NCBI GenBank assembly: GCA_944739405.2
Contig: OX123186.2
Location: forward strand, 92,979,034 to 93,043,033
DNA: 64,000 bases
Source of the DNA: Euclidia mi
Lineage: Eukaryota; Arthropoda; Insecta; Lepidoptera; Erebidae
Direction: 5' to 3'
Shown here: one piece after another, positions 11,724 to 22,491 of the stretch
Numbering within the stretch: position 1 is the stretch's first letter
Layout of the letters: each line of letters begins with the position of its first letter
Translations under genes and position numbers: made by a program
The notes under the pieces: model-generated
The model's database searches: none
Told to the model about the DNA's origin: nothing
What the model saw: the letters and a program-made list of their open reading frames with translations, nothing else

Positions 11724-12871
11724 TGTGGAACGAATCATTTAGTTTGTAAGTCTTGCCATATGTGAACGAGTCATGCCAAGTGTGTATTTAAGGTAGTAGT
11801 ATGTTAATAGTAAAAAAGTGCATTCTTGCTCGCTTATAGCGCAATGGTTTAAGGTTACCTAATCAAAGCAGAAACGCTACCTGGTGTGTAGGTTCGATAC
11901 CCGCACAGAACAACATTTTATGTGATCCACATCTAGTCATTCTGAGTGTATTGTATTGTGCTTCGTAAAAATATTAAAATCAAAATGTTCAGTATATTTT
12001 ATTTTGAAGACTGATTTGATTAAACCATAATTATTTATTGACGCTGTTTTTATTTTCTCATTGCTTGAGTTTTAGTCTTGATAAATAACTTAGTCAGTAA
12101 ATTCGAGATACACATTATATTCAATGTATTCTTGTACACTGAAAATTTTATATTTCATTTTACCGAAAAGATATAGATTGAAATGTTGAGAGCTGTGCAC
12201 CGGAGAACTATACATAATTATATGTCTTGTCGGTGTAAACATTATAGGTTCTAAATGTTTTAATTTATATATTTAACATTTAAGTTATTTAAATATGAAC
12301 CTGTGGCAAAAGCTCGAGACATGTCTAAACAATAGTAGTAGAGGCTTGCAACACCAGCAAATAATACCTTATTATTAGTATTGTATTGGTTAACTGGTAT
12401 TGTAAAAGTTCAAAAGATTACTCTGTATCTTTTGAACTTGCAAGCGGTTGCTCCGGAGCGCGTTGAAATCGTTTCCTACTAGCTTTGGTTGTCAGTAACA
12501 TTGTGACATTGTGTGTGTGTTTTATTTTTCTGCATAAATATATTACGATAATTGGTTATCTTACAAACGCGCGTCGACGGCGCGTTTTAAAAACGTGGTT
12601 TGCACAGGCCCTTAATCGATTTAATTAATATGTCATTAAAAACTATGTTCATAATTCGATGGTTCTATGTTTTGTAAATAAATGCATGGTCTAATTTGCA
12701 AGTTTTACATTATCTTATGGGATATACAGCGTGTCCCTAAATAATTATCAATCATCATGTAAATGAGTAAAGTAAAAATATTTGCTATGTGGTATTCAGA
12801 AACGATAATTACCATTATTTACTTTTTGCAAAATATTTTCTTATATATATGTGTTATTTTTTTCAAACTAC
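11724..12871. other. Spacer with a weak tRNA-like SINE trace
   Basis: A phrase with 'gcaatggtttaaggttacct' and 'taggttcgatacccgcacag' at 11830-11910 looks like an eroded tRNA-type SINE head. Nothing else was recognised. Confidence 0.4.
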
Positions 12872-13125
12872 GTGTTTAGTACTACAAGGCTCGGTAACCC
12901 AGTTATAACGGTAGGTATATATCGGTACAACCGGGCTCGTATATTGGTGTCACTAGCAGCCCAAAAGCCCGATGGGTCTGTACCAAGTCTGCTGTAGGAT
13001 GTCGATCAACTATTATTACAATCAACAATAATTGTAATAATAGTTGATCGACAACAATCATGAATTAATTTCTATGAATCAACAATGAGATATATGCACA
13101 TAGAAAGGAGCATAATCACCAATAA
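12872..13125 (+). pseudogene. Decayed FLYWCH unit with palindromic insertion
   Basis: The reading starts VFSTTRLGNP and RYNRAR, but there is no AG where the acceptor should be (the bases read 'aactacg'). A frameshift lies just before the RW-V-C segment. After the second Cys, 57 extra bases are inserted between two copies of 'atcaacaat' (13021-13029 and 13078-13086). They contain an inverted copy of the preceding exon bases and bring in-frame stops. The tail KEHNHQ then resumes. At least three lesions make this a dead unit. Confidence 0.85.
13002..13051. repeat. Perfect hairpin (21-bp arms, 8-base loop) inside decayed exon
   Basis: Arms 13002-13022 and 13031-13051 are exact reverse complements. 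The left arm is original exon sequence and the right arm belongs to the inserted 57 bases, as expected if a replication fork switched template and copied backwards. Confidence 0.9.
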
Positions 13126-13607
13126 AATAGTATATAAAAGGAGTAATTTTAGTTTATGAAATGATTTATGTTATGTGTGTATACGTTATATGTGTCTCGT
13201 GATGTTTCAAGTTGGAATAAATACTTTTCGAGTCTTTGTATGTAATGACCACGTTTTTATTATTAAGATTATGAGTAGTTTTACAATAAAAAATAAGCAA
13301 ACCAAAACTTCTCGTTTGAATTGACACAGAACTTCAACAGTTTCTTTTCGCTCTTACAAGGTGACAATCTATGTCGGAGGAATCAACTGATAGATTAACT
13401 TATTAGAAAATTATCTCAGGAACACGTCGAAGAATACATTCTTTGGCTGCTTTTGAAGTTAGCGAGGATACATTGTACATGTGTAGGTGTGTTTGGTTTT
13501 ATTTTCTTAAAGCCGGTAGCATACTTATATTTTGTAAGACACCATTTTTGAAAATATCTCAATTATATTCTATATGAGTTCGTGATAAATTATTGTTCCT
13601 TTTTCAG

Positions 13608-13798
13608 AACCCATCTTCAGTACAACCAAAGCTGGGAATCCCGTTATTATAGTTGGCCCATATAGATACAACCGTGCTGGTAATGCCAAAGGGCCTAAAG
13701 TTCGATGGGTGTGCACGAGAAATGCGTCCGGGTGTAGATCCACCATTATAACAGTTGAAAGTGTGATATTTCATCATAGAGCTGAGCATAATCATTGA
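13608..13798 (+). CDS. mod(mdg4): FLYWCH terminal exon 6
   Basis: Acceptor 'ttgttcctttttcag', two bases, then PIFSTTKAGNP. The core is PYRYNRAGN, KGPKVRW, W-V-C, six residues, Cys, AEHNH and TGA. It is the closest relative of the 8 kb duplicated exons in its first half, while PYRYN matches the 11.5 kb exon. Confidence 0.88.
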
Positions 13799-14013
13799 TA
13801 GAGTAGAATAATAAGTTGTCGGTCTTTGGTATAAGATATTATCCGATAAATGTTGGTACACATTCAATAGCTTACTTTGAAATGGTCAAATCTTTTGACA
13901 ATTTCTAAGTAATTGGTTTGTTGATTTTTTGCTGTTGTTTTGGAGTTTAAGACCATCAAAACCTAAATTAAATGAATAGTTTAACATTTGCTAAAAGAAT
14001 AAATGAAAATACC

Positions 14014-14279
14014 AATTGAGGCCATGAGAACCATAGTGGCCTAACTAATTTTTTTACAATATTATCCTATCTTATTTAGGCCAGTATGGCACTTAAAATT
14101 TAGATCACCGACCAAAAACTGTAACAGTGATTAAGTTGCTATCTAGTGAATATTCGTTTTATCACTTTTAGGCCACTCTGGTTCTATCAAAATGATCAAT
14201 TTGAACTGGAATAAGTCATAAACTCAATATTGTAAAAAAATTAGTTAGGCCACTAAGTATGGTTCTCATGGCCTCAATT
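14014..14279. repeat. Foldback (MITE-like) element
   Basis: Arms 14014-14063 and 14226-14279 are inverted copies; the left arm lacks four bases ('ctta' when aligned). The central ~160 bases have no open frame. No clear target duplication was identified. Confidence 0.7.
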
Positions 14280-14411
14280 CTAACAAGCTTAGTTAAAAAA
14301 TGACACATCTGTTTGAAAATGGCTGTTTCCGACCCTGAAAGCTAAAATTTTATGAATAGTTTAACATAGTTCAAGGTATGAATGCAAAAATACCGATTCT
14401 GACAAGGTTGG

Positions 14412-14468
14412 TTTTAATTTTCTGATTTTGACAAGGTCTGCAACTTTGTCAAAATCAGAAAATTAAAA
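14412..14468. repeat. Perfect hairpin, 23-bp arms
   Basis: Arms 14412-14434 and 14446-14468 are exact reverse complements separated by 11 bases. It may be the remnant of another foldback element next to 14014-14279. Confidence 0.75.
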
Positions 14469-14864
14469 TGTTGTATGAAAAGCCGCATGGAATTGTCAGT
14501 CTCAAAATGCAGTATGAATGTATTATAATAGTATTTGATGTGTGTGGGACTTGCTGACTAATTATGTATTTTAATTAAATTTAGTTTAGGACTTAAGTAT
14601 TCGGTTTTAAAATAAAGGCCGAAACATAAAAAGAACCACGTTTTTTCAAAAATCATTATAGGAAGTAAATAAAATTGAATTTATCAAGTTCGAATTGAAA
14701 ACGTGGCGTGAATTAGGTGCTACGGTTATTTCCCAAACATATGTCACATTTGCTTCAAGCTGGTTATATGCAGAGAGATAATTTCCCAGTAGGTGAAATT
14801 TTCTTTGTATACAAACAACAGCGATATAAATAGATCGAATGTTCTCAAAATTATAATAAATTGA

Positions 14865-15130
14865 TTATAATAATATAATAATATTCTACCACATTCACAG
14901 GACACCATCTAGTCTCAAACTAAGCAGAAGCTTGTACTATGGGTACTAGATAATGGATAAAAATACATAGATACTATTTTTTTTGTAAATACATACATAT
15001 TATACATAGAAACACCCAGACCAAGACAAACATCCATGTTCACGCACACAAATGTTTGACTTGCGGGAATCGAGCCCGCGACCTTCGGCGTAGCGTCGCT
15101 TACACTCCCGCGGCACTAACCGGTCGTCAA
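14865..15130 (-). repeat. tRNA-derived SINE (family A), inverted
   Basis: Reverse-orientation copy of the family at 18792-19050, with 'cgggaatcgagcccgcgacc' as inverted B box and 'accatctagtctcaaactaa' as inverted tail. It ends about 75 bases before the next exon and so lies within its upstream intron. Confidence 0.75.
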
Positions 15131-15203
15131 ACATCGACTGTGTGATAAGAAATATATTTAATGTGACGTACTGCGTTTGTACATTATTTAGTTTTGTTTT
15201 CAG

Positions 15204-15397
15204 AACCAGTTTTCGGTACGACCAGAAAGGGCAACCCGGTGATCAATTTTGGCCCGTACCGATACAATCGTGCTAGTAACATTACGAATCATAAGACGCG
15301 GTGGACTGGCGTCAAGTTTCCTGGAGGGTGTCGATCAACTATCTATACGATTGAGAATGTCATCATACATCATAAAAAGGAGCACAACCACTCATAA
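15204..15397 (+). CDS. mod(mdg4): FLYWCH terminal exon 7, first zinc Cys replaced by Gly
   Basis: Acceptor 'ttttgttttcag', two bases, then PVFGTTRKGNP, PYRYNRASN, and KTRW. The invariant W-x-C reads W-T-G (codon ggc instead of tgc). The second Cys, the KEHNHS terminus and TAA remain. One base change explains the Gly. Without the Cys the finger should bind zinc poorly, so this is either a fresh loss or a variant fold. The acceptor and frame are otherwise intact. Confidence 0.8.
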
Positions 15398-16080
15398 AAC
15401 GTCGATCAAGTCTTTATAGAACGATTCATAATTACTCACAGCTTTACAAACTGTACGTCGGATGGCTGACGCTACTGTTTTCAGTATTATTTTTGTTTTT
15501 GTTCACTTTGTATGGTTCATTAATTTGTTAGAATTTAGGTTGATCGTATTGTTAGACAAGCATTGTGCTCTCAGGCAAATGTGTTTTGTGTTCTGTCACC
15601 GTCTGTCCCGTTTGATACGATAGATGCAAAATGTACTCATTCTACACTTTAATGTATTAGGTATAAAAACAATAATTTACTAGAAAATAAGATGCAATAT
15701 TTAAATTTTTTTTTTCTTTCAATCAAAATTTGCCTTTGATTTTAATGCTTACGACATTACATTAAAGATAATAGATATGTATCAGAGACTAACAGGGTTA
15801 ATCATGAAATCGAAACTTTTGGAAGTTATGTACATATTCAATTATTGTTTCTTGGTAACGGTGAAGGAAAACTTTTTGCGGTAACCTCCGTTATATTCTC
15901 GAAAGATGTGTGAAGTTTGCCAACCCACACTTGACCAATGTAGTGGACTATGACCTAACCCTTCTCATTGTGCGAGTAAGAAGAGGCCTCTGTATAGTAG
16001 AAACTAGATAGTAGGATTCTAAAGAGCCAAATATTTTTTTAAAACTACTTGTTTCAATATTATTTATTTTGTTTCCGTAG
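15398..16080. other. Spacer, nothing recognised
   Basis: AT-rich intron-like sequence ending in the pyrimidine-rich acceptor of the next exon. Confidence 0.5.
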
Positions 16081-16274
16081 CCCCTGTCTTCGGCGAGAGT
16101 CGCTTCGGTAACGCTGTTATAGAGCTTGGTCCTTATCGCTTTTTTCGGACACATATGTACGGCTACGGGCGTCGCAGAAGATGGGCGTGCTGTAAAGTTA
16201 ATAATGGCTGCCGAGCCGCCATTATAACCGTCGATAACGTCATCGTCAAAACAGCCAATGAACATCAGCATTAG
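16081..16274 (+). CDS. mod(mdg4): FLYWCH terminal exon 8
   Basis: Acceptor 'ttttgtttccgtag', two bases, then PVFGESRFGNA. The usual G-N/K-P is GNA, and YRYN becomes YRFFR. The rest is RRRRW, W-A-C, six residues, Cys, EHQH and TAG. His-x-His is kept, with Gln between. It is the last unit before a 14.8-kb stretch lacking intact exons. Confidence 0.83.
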
Positions 16275-17690
16275 TTCTAGGTCTATTTTTAAATTGCATG
16301 TTTATCTTTATTTAAGATTTTTGTTTATTGATTTACGTGTATTTAATTGTATGACTTGGTCATATTATAGGCTCGAGAAAATAGCTTTGTGGGTTTGACA
16401 GCCAGTTGTGAATTTTATTTTAAATCATATTTTTCAAACAAAATTTCCCCCTTTCGGTTTGTTTTTAGTTTTTTTTACTTACGTCATGAAACGAACCCAT
16501 GTTCCTAGATTCAGGAGTAGCAAAGCACAGGCTTGGCTTTGATGTGGCAGGTGTCAGTAAAGATGAGGCTTTTAGATATAAATATATATAACAGTGCAGT
16601 GTTTCTCGATTTCCGATTTCACTGCCGAGCATTTAGTTCATACTTATTTCTTGTTTCAATATGCATGACTTTTATTTTTTATTATAAGTAATCCTTTTAT
16701 ATTGAGTAATAATAGAGAGTTAACAAGTAGAGGCTCGTATTAAGCAGATAGCATTTTATTTTTGTTTCAATTGTAATTGCCTTTTATTTTTTAAGTAGGA
16801 TACACATTTGTATTAATGTGCCTTATAAAATGTGAATAAACAAATATATTACAGTTCAAAAACTGTTAAAGTACATTTTAAGTAGTTCGAGTTATTACAG
16901 AGATTAAATGTGAAAGTAAAACTTTAATTTCAAAGGTGTCTTTTACATCCTTCATCCATGAATTGAAAATGACAGGACTAAACAATTGTTCCTATTAGTT
17001 GTAAAATACATTATTTTACTATAAATGGTGTTTAACTTTAACCTCGATTCCATGTTAGGTTTCTGTTCTATAAAATAAGCAGATATCGGCTAGGCTAGGC
17101 TATTTACCGTACGATAAAGTCATTCGAAATAGTAAAAGAATATAATTATATTCCATTTATTTGCGTGTTTTGTTTAGTCAGCCTATTGTGGTCGACAAGG
17201 TATGTGGCTCCGTTATCAGTAGGGATTATTAATTTCCAAACACAAATGGCCTCTCCCTCCGAAGAACTATGTAAATGTCACACAATCGGTACAATTATTT
17301 ACAGGATACAGGACAAACCGGTCTCAAGGTTATATTATTAAGTGTGATCCGTGATACGAACCTCCTAGAGTTTTATGAAGTTCATAATAAAATATTGTTT
17401 TTATGCTAGATTATTTACAAGATTATGCATTAAAACATTAAATTACGAATAAAATAATAAAGTTTACCAAGACATTATTTTAATTAATTGTGAATATTTA
17501 CGTGTTAAACTTAATTATTTATATTGCAGTGTGGTTTAATTATTATGTTTTGTGGCACAGGGATAATGGCGAAGTTAATTGGTAATCAGACTAAATAAGA
17601 AATATTAGCAAAGAAGCGAATAACTGAATAAATAAGATACGAAAAAATTAAGAACGACCCTCAGATACTAGAGGTCTATAAAGAAAAAAT
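16275..17690. other. Spacer, nothing recognised
   Basis: AT-rich with no FLYWCH signature, coding frame or clear repeat. Confidence 0.5.
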
Positions 17691-18122
17691 TGGGCAAGTG
17701 CGAGTCGGACTCGCGCACAAAGGGTTCCGTACCATCATCTATAAAAGAAAATCACGTTCGTTGTATGTATACTTAAATACTTTAAAAGTTTCTACCTGTT
17801 TATTAAGATCGAGTAACAAATTGCTTAAAAATTACGTTTGTTGTATGGGAGCCCCCCTTTATTATTTACTTTTTTTTAAATTTAATTATTTATTTTGAAA
17901 GGTAATATACAACTACATATTCTGTAAAAATTTAAAGTGTCTACCTGTAACAGTTAGTAATTTTGAGCAAAAAATACGAAAAAAACACGTTTTTTGTATG
18001 GGACCCCCCCTTAATTTTTTTTATTTTTAGTAGTTGTTGTTATAGCGGCAACCGAAATACATAATTTGTGAAAATTTCAGCTTTCTAGCTATCATGGTTT
18101 ATGAGATACAGCCTGGTGACAG

Positions 18123-18156
<34 letters not shown>

Positions 18157-18212
18157 AGCGGAGGCTTAGTAATAGGGTTCCGTTTTTTACCTTTTAGGTA
18201 CGGAACCCTAAT
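17690..18212. repeat. Lepidopteran interspersed repeat with a GACA tract
   Basis: It starts 'gtgcgagtcggactcgcgca' with 'gggttccgtaccatc', and ends with a (gaca)n run at 18118-18158 followed by 'aatagggttccgttttttac' and 'ggtacggaaccc'. The inverted 'gggttccgt'/'acggaaccc' ends are typical of a very common lepidopteran repeat whose class I cannot fix. Confidence 0.65.
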
Positions 18213-18791
18213 GAGGGAATCAGCATTTAAAAATGAAGGAATACTCAAACAATTTCTATAAAAAACATAGTAGATACTTAGATTAATGTTAAATCAATTT
18301 GATAGTGTAAATATCCCGACTTGTTCGAACGATGACTTTTGAGTCGGATTCCGTAATCACGACAAAGCTCAGCAAAATTATCTTGATAAAATATTCGATT
18401 ATAAACTTTCACGATACAAATCGTGAAATGTTTATAAATACATCACTTTATTAAAACAACCGAAACAGTTATATTGAACTGGCGGAAACGTCGGTTAAAC
18501 AGAGGCATCTATCCCTTAAAATAGTTAAATATCGCCTGTAAGAACCGTTTTAGTAAAATTGACTGAAATCTTGATAAACATTAATATCCTTTAATAGTTC
18601 GCATAATCGCGAGAACGGCCACGAAAGCAGCGTCTCGAATGAAACCAGAGCTAAAATGAAAAATAATATTATTTTTAAAGCTGAAAGTGGAACAAATAAT
18701 ATAAAAAAAAAGAGATTGTGCAATCAAAAGAAACAACTAGATCTTACACATAATACGGCAGTGACCAAACTAGCGGCACATTCAGAACAGA

Positions 18792-19050
18792 CGACCGGTT
18801 GGCGCAGCGGGAGTGTAAGCGACTGCTACGCCGAAGGTCGCGGGTTCGATTCCCGCTCTAGTCAAACATTTGTGTGCATGAACATGGATGTTTGTCTTGG
18901 TCTGGATGTTTCTATGTATAATATGAATGTATTTACAAAAAAAAAGGAATATAGGTATGTATGTTTATCCATTATCTAGTACCCATAGTACCAGCTTTGC
19001 TTAGTTTGGGACTAGATGGTGTTGTGTGAATGTGGTAGAATATTATTATA
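18792..19050 (+). repeat. tRNA-derived SINE (family A), best copy
   Basis: A-box-like 'ggttggcgcagcgggagtgt', B-box-like 'gggttcgattcccgc', internal 'gatgtttgtcttggtctgga' and terminal 'gggactagatggtgttgtgt'. It overlaps a 107-residue open frame that I regard as spurious. Confidence 0.8.
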
Positions 19051-19125
19051 TATTATATTATTCAACGACACGCCACGGGTAAAAACGGGAAGCGAGTAAC
19101 TACGGAATTCGATATTCGATCTAAC

Positions 19126-19130
19126 CTTTT
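19126..19130. repeat. Target-site duplication, left (ctttt)
   Basis: Five bases 'ctttt' immediately before the LTR element, repeated at 26729-26733 just after it. Five bases is within the usual range for BEL/Pao integrases. Confidence 0.85.
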
Positions 19131-20282
19131 TGTAACGGATGCCAGGAATCGAACCTTTGCTAGTCCGCTACAGTGCGCTGGTAGTGTGCTGCTGACGTGT
19201 GCCTACGACGATGCGTGTTCTTCTATGTGTGTGGACTGTATGGCTTCGATGTGTAAGGGCTTCAGAAATGAAACATCTTCATACGTTGAGAGCGATGCTG
19301 TTCAGGTGTTCGGTGCTTGATGGTTACAAGATGGTGGTTGAGACGCCAACAACTGGCCGAATACATGGTTGCTTACGTACCTCGAAACTTTACCTTATCG
19401 ACGACCATCGCACCGAACACGTGCACAGAGAATCTTTCGTTTATTTTTATTTCAAAAACAGTACAAATGTTACGTATGATTCGATCCTATTATACATACA
19501 TACATGTTCTATACATCGTTAGATAGGTCTCATTAAGTTCTATCTATTGGTATACAATACCTAAACCTAACTATTAGCGTCACTAAGTTATTCCATAAAA
19601 ACTCCCAAAAAATGCTGCCACACAAGGGCTCGCCCACTATATTTTCTATTGAAAAACTATCGTATACTAAATTTATATATATAATTTTGGTAGGCCGTTG
19701 TGTACAACTATATGGGGCATCTATTAAAACAAACACCATGAAAATATCTTTATTCAATTCGAACATATTACATGATAACTTTGAAGCATAAAAAAATTAC
19801 AGAATTTCTTAAGTAAATACTATCGTAAGTAAACAAATTTTATGATAAACATACGAATGTTTGTTATTATGCTTATTTTAACTATATAAGGTAATAACTA
19901 GCAATAAAAGGGTATCTAGACATGATTTCAAGTCTATATGAAGCTAAAAAACACTTATAAAACTATAAAACGAATATGTAAACAAACAGCTGTTTTATGA
20001 AGCATTAACTCTTATCTGTCACTACTGATAACGCTATTTATGATTCGATATCTCAGGTCCCTACAGTTAGCACAAGTTTAAGACTAATGTTCATGTATTA
20101 CATAGTTGTTGTATATTAACAATCTAACCATTTACACTATTTTAGCTATTTTGTAAAGTTTTGACACGTCCGGGAACCGAACCCGGTGTACCGCACGATT
20201 AGATAACACTGATTTTAACGATTTTCACTCGCGGTTTCGAATACACTATTCACTGTTGTAGTTTTAATGTCTGTCGCGAACA
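19131..20282 (-). repeat. 3' LTR of the BEL/Pao element
   Basis: Aligned base for base with 25577-26728 at a constant offset of 6446. The purine tract (minus-strand 'ggcgggagaga', 20283-20293) abuts its inner edge. The 107-residue open frame inside it is duplicated in the other LTR and has no motif, so it is not annotated as a gene. Confidence 0.92.
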
Positions 20283-20357
20283 TCTCTCCCGCCGTGCAGC
20301 AACGCGCGTGACCCGTCGTGTGGCGGTGCTGCAGAGCACCCGGTGAGCGACGCCTCG

Positions 20358-22112
20358 TCACTTGGGCAGGGGGACCAGCTTCTTAGCCGGCCGTTTGAGG
20401 ACGCCTGCTGCTGTGCGCACCTCGACAGTGCGTATGGCGCCGTCGGCGCCCGGGTAGACAGCCACAACTCGACCGCGCGGCCAGGTATTGCGCGGGAGTT
20501 GGCCGTCGGCGATCAGGACGGGGTCGCCGACCTCGAGGTTGAGCCCAGACCCATGGGGCTCCCGCCGGTGTTGCAGCTCGGGTAGGTACTCGCGCACCCA
20601 ACGGCGCCAGAACATGTCGGCGAGGATTTGGGCGCGCCGCCAGTGCTTGCTGCTGTTGAGGTCAGCCTCGCTGAACTCGCCCAGCGGAGGGAGGCGAGCA
20701 GAACCACCGAACAGGATGTGGTTCGGGGTGATGGCCTCGCTGTCTGCTGCGTTGACGGAGACGTGTGTGAGGGGTCGACTGTTTACTGTGTACTCGACCT
20801 CACACAGTAGTGTAGCTAGGACTTCTTCGTGCGGATGGCGCTCGTGAAGGACCGTATAGAGGGCGGTCTTCACGCACCTGACGAGGCGCTCCCATGCGCC
20901 CCCCATGAATGGCGCTGAGGGGGTGATGAAGCGCCATATGATGCCACGGCGACTCGCTTCTTCGGCGACGGCGTCTCTCATCTCTCGGTCGGCACCGTGC
21001 ATGTTGGTGCCGTTGTCCGAGTAGATCTCTGCGGGACAACCTCGGCGCGCTGCGAACCTGCGCAGCGCCAAGATTGCGGAGTCGGCGCTCAGGCTGGCGG
21101 CGACCTCCAGATGTACTGCCCTGGAAGTGAGACATGTAAACAGTGCCACATAACGTTTGTGACGCTGTCTACCGACGGTTACGGAGAGCGGCCCGAAATA
21201 ATCAAGACCCGTGTAGGTGAAGGGCCTCTGATGGTGAGCAAGGCGCGTCTTCGGATGGTCCCCTGTGGCTGGCTCAGGCGGCTGCGTTTTTCTAATGCGG
21301 CATGGTAGACATCTATGTACTATTTTCTTTGTAGTCGGCCGCAGACGAAGAATCCAATAGTGTTGGCGTATTTCATTGATTACCAACTCTGTACCGCTGT
21401 GATGTAATTTTCTATGCGTCCAATCTATGTATAGCTGTGTAATGCGATGATCGCCGTCTAAGATCGGCGGTCTCTTTGTTTGTTCGGAGATTTCTTCTGT
21501 AGCTATTATACGACTGCGTAGAGTGATCATTCCGTTGTTCATCTCCACGGGTAACGAATACAGGCGGCTGTCTCTGGCGACACCTCCTCCGCGGCGCAGC
21601 TCCCGAAGGTCGGCGCCGAAGGAGTCCTCTTGTACCGCCTTCACAAGAAGGTCCTCGGCGCCGCGGGTGTGTTCTGCGGAGAGAAGCACGAAGTTTCGGG
21701 AGTCGGCGGCTGGACGAGGTGCCGCTCTGCCCGACTTGATGTTGTGCTTCGTCTTCGTCACGTGACGCCAATCTGGATCCTTCTGTCTATTTTTCTGCGT
21801 TCTTTTATATAGAACCTTCTCTGCGGTTTTCTTACATAATGCTATAAATTGTAGAACTCTTGCTGTTGCTCGTAAGAGCCTCTCCCATTTGGAAAATCTA
21901 TACGGGTCCGGTACGGCTTCTATAATTCTATGTGTTTGACGTTTCTCTACAGCTGTCCTTGTGCGCTCTTCGCCTGTCGCGTCAGGGGCGATGTGCTTCT
22001 CTACGGGCCATAGTGACGGGTCTTCGTACAGGAACGACGGTCCGGTGTACCACTCGTGTTTGGAGTTAAAGCTGTTTGGCACGTCGCGTGTAGCCGCATC
22101 CGCCGCGTTCAT
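20358..22112 (-). CDS. BEL/Pao integrase region of pol
   Basis: 584 residues in the element's third coding block. An H-H-C-C zinc domain (HHSG...C-x2-C) is followed by a catalytic core with Asp in GLDYFGP, Asp in YSDNGTN and Glu in GGAWERLV, the D,D-E triad. A basic C-terminal segment follows. The frame continues upstream past one TAG (22131-22133) into the RNase H part, so the Met at 22112 is simply the first one after that stop and not a real start. The integrase domain itself appears intact. Confidence 0.88.
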   Translation of the reverse strand: MNAADAATRDVPNSFNSKHEWYTGPSFLYEDPSLWPVEKHIAPDATGEERTRTAVEKRQTHRIIEAVPDPYRFSKWERLLRATARVLQFIALCKKTAEKVLYKRTQKNRQKDPDWRHVTKTKHNIKSGRAAPRPAADSRNFVLLSAEHTRGAEDLLVKAVQEDSFGADLRELRRGGGVARDSRLYSLPVEMNNGMITLRSRIIATEEISEQTKRPPILDGDHRITQLYIDWTHRKLHHSGTELVINEIRQHYWILRLRPTTKKIVHRCLPCRIRKTQPPEPATGDHPKTRLAHHQRPFTYTGLDYFGPLSVTVGRQRHKRYVALFTCLTSRAVHLEVAASLSADSAILALRRFAARRGCPAEIYSDNGTNMHGADREMRDAVAEEASRRGIIWRFITPSAPFMGGAWERLVRCVKTALYTVLHERHPHEEVLATLLCEVEYTVNSRPLTHVSVNAADSEAITPNHILFGGSARLPPLGEFSEADLNSSKHWRRAQILADMFWRRWVREYLPELQHRREPHGSGLNLEVGDPVLIADGQLPRNTWPRGRVVAVYPGADGAIRTVEVRTAAGVLKRPAKKLVPLPK

Positions 22113-22130
22113 CTTCGTAGGTACCCAGCG

Positions 22131-22430
22131 CTAATCTTCAACTTTACTATGCTCTTCTATGGCGGCTAGGCGGTGTGCGACGAATTGTTTGTACGCCCGT
22201 GCTCCTTTTCTGATCCACGTTAGTACGGTCTTGCTGTCCGTCCAGTACATGACGGCCTCGGGTTTGACGCGATGTTCTTCTATTACCGCTTGAGCGACTC
22301 GCGTACCCATGACGGCGGCTTGCAGTTCGAGTCTCGGGATTGACACCACCTTAAGCGGTGCCACTCTCGCCTCCGCCACAACGAGCGCCACGTGCACACG
22401 CCCATCCGGTGCAGCCGCCCGCCAGCACAC
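22131..22430 (-). pseudogene. BEL/Pao RNase H segment of pol, broken at both ends
   Basis: The segment carries PRLELQAA and WTDSKTVL, typical of the RNase H domain of this superfamily. In the same frame, coding-like sequence with a 'FTDASEAAYA' motif extends upstream to about 22515, where a one-base shift separates it from the protease block. Downstream a TAG replaces what is probably a Trp codon before the integrase. These two lesions break pol into three pieces. Confidence 0.82.
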
Positions 22431-22491
22431 CGCTGTTGCGTAGGCCGCTTCACTGGCGTCCGTAAAGACATGTACTTGGAGTGTACAGGCG

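Noticed and set aside
18118..18158. CRISPR-like short repeats
   Set aside because: It is a simple GACA microsatellite within an interspersed repeat.
18793..18870. tRNA gene
   Set aside because: Good A and B boxes, but the element continues with a SINE body and recurs several times; the tRNA fold is incomplete. The same applies to 10798, 15060, 35460, 42200 and 61680.
19199..19522. 107-residue protein, duplicated at 25645-25968
   Set aside because: The two copies are in the two LTRs of one element. No motif, and long frames by chance are expected there.
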